Source: Bacteroidales bacterium
Lineage (GTDB): Bacteria > Bacteroidota > Bacteroidia > Bacteroidales > JAADGE01
Assembly (NCBI GenBank): GCA_024762915.1
Contig: JANTGL010000176.1
Location: forward strand, 1-5,882
Length of the DNA: 5,882 nucleotides
Direction of reading: 5' to 3'
The translations under genes were made by a program, and so were the position numbers. The notes under the pieces are model-generated. The model searched no databases and was not told the origin of the DNA. It saw nothing but the letters and a program-made list of their open reading frames with translations. This document shows positions 5,676 to 5,882 of the stretch, one piece after another (positions within the stretch are counted from its first letter, which is position 1; every line of letters starts with the position of its first letter).

Positions 5676-5882
5676 TTAATCTTTTATTTTCTTTTTAAAC
5701 CAACCTTTTTTAACACGTTCTTCTTGCTCAATTGTTTCATGTATTCCCCAGATAAATATAAAACCGAATGCCGACATTGCCGATGACAGAATTAAATTAT
5801 CAAAAAGTAATGAAACAATAAGTCCTGCAATTCCGACAAACAAAAAAACAATCCAAAATTTCTTAGTAAAATGATATTCACC
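5676..5882 (-). CDS. DUF4491 family membrane protein, C-terminal part
   Basis: The last 68 codons and stop of a gene whose 5' end lies beyond the high-coordinate edge. In the visible part, Gly-Glu-Tyr-His-Phe leads into two hydrophobic segments, at about 10-27 and 31-46 of the fragment. A charged tail follows, containing Trp-Gly-Ile-His-Glu, Glu-Gln-Glu-Glu-Arg-Val and Lys-Gly-Trp-Phe. This matches my recollection of DUF4491, a roughly 100-residue Bacteroidota membrane protein family of unknown function with the same Glu-Gln-x-x-Arg-Val-x-x-Gly-Trp-Phe ending. If so, only about 30 N-terminal residues are missing. The stop is one base before the TTG of the next small gene, so the two are probably co-transcribed. 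A link to the downstream uptake genes is not evident. Family assignment is from memory of the motif, not from a search. Confidence 0.82.
   Translation of the reverse strand, partial: GEYHFTKKFWIVFLFVGIAGLIVSLLFDNLILSSAMSAFGFIFIWGIHETIEQEERVKKGWFKKKIKD

Overview
The window looks like a piece of a Bacteroidota chromosome, most likely Bacteroidales. It is strongly AT-rich, genes lack clear Shine-Dalgarno sequences, a DUF4491-type gene (typical of Bacteroidota) sits at one edge, and the TonB receptor, the MFS permease and the HemN all read like Bacteroidota proteins. The taxonomic call is inference. Every convincing gene is on the minus strand, so transcription runs from high to low coordinates.

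In transcription order: (1) the C-terminal end of a DUF4491 family membrane protein (5882-5676); (2) a small, probably exported or membrane-anchored protein of unknown function with an Arg-Ala-Pro-Pro tail (5674-5318, TTG start); (3) a 325-bp gap holding a diverged copy of a ~150-bp palindromic repeat (5116-5265); (4) a 697-residue TonB-dependent outer-membrane receptor (4992-2899); (5) a second copy of the same repeat, with better terminal inverted repeats (2736-2887), filling most of the gap after the receptor; (6) a 402-residue MFS permease of the AmpG or RhtX/FptX type (2716-1508); (7) hemN, oxygen-independent coproporphyrinogen III dehydrogenase (1518-145), overlapping the permease by 11 bp; (8) the first 47 codons of an FAD-dependent oxidoreductase, probably protoporphyrinogen oxidase (143-1), one base after hemN.

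The layout suggests uptake coupled to late heme synthesis. The receptor would carry a ligand across the outer membrane and the permease across the inner membrane. HemN and the oxidase would then convert coproporphyrinogen III to protoporphyrin IX. The last three genes are almost certainly co-transcribed and translationally coupled. The most interesting hypothesis is that the imported ligand is a tetrapyrrole precursor such as coproporphyrin, feeding a truncated heme pathway. A ferric siderophore, with iron destined for heme, is the more conservative reading.

The other notable feature is the pair of MITE/REP-like repeats bracketing the receptor gene in the same orientation. A small hairpin is preserved between them by a compensatory base-pair change. 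I saw no RNA genes, CRISPR array, transposase gene, known riboswitch or convincing promoter.
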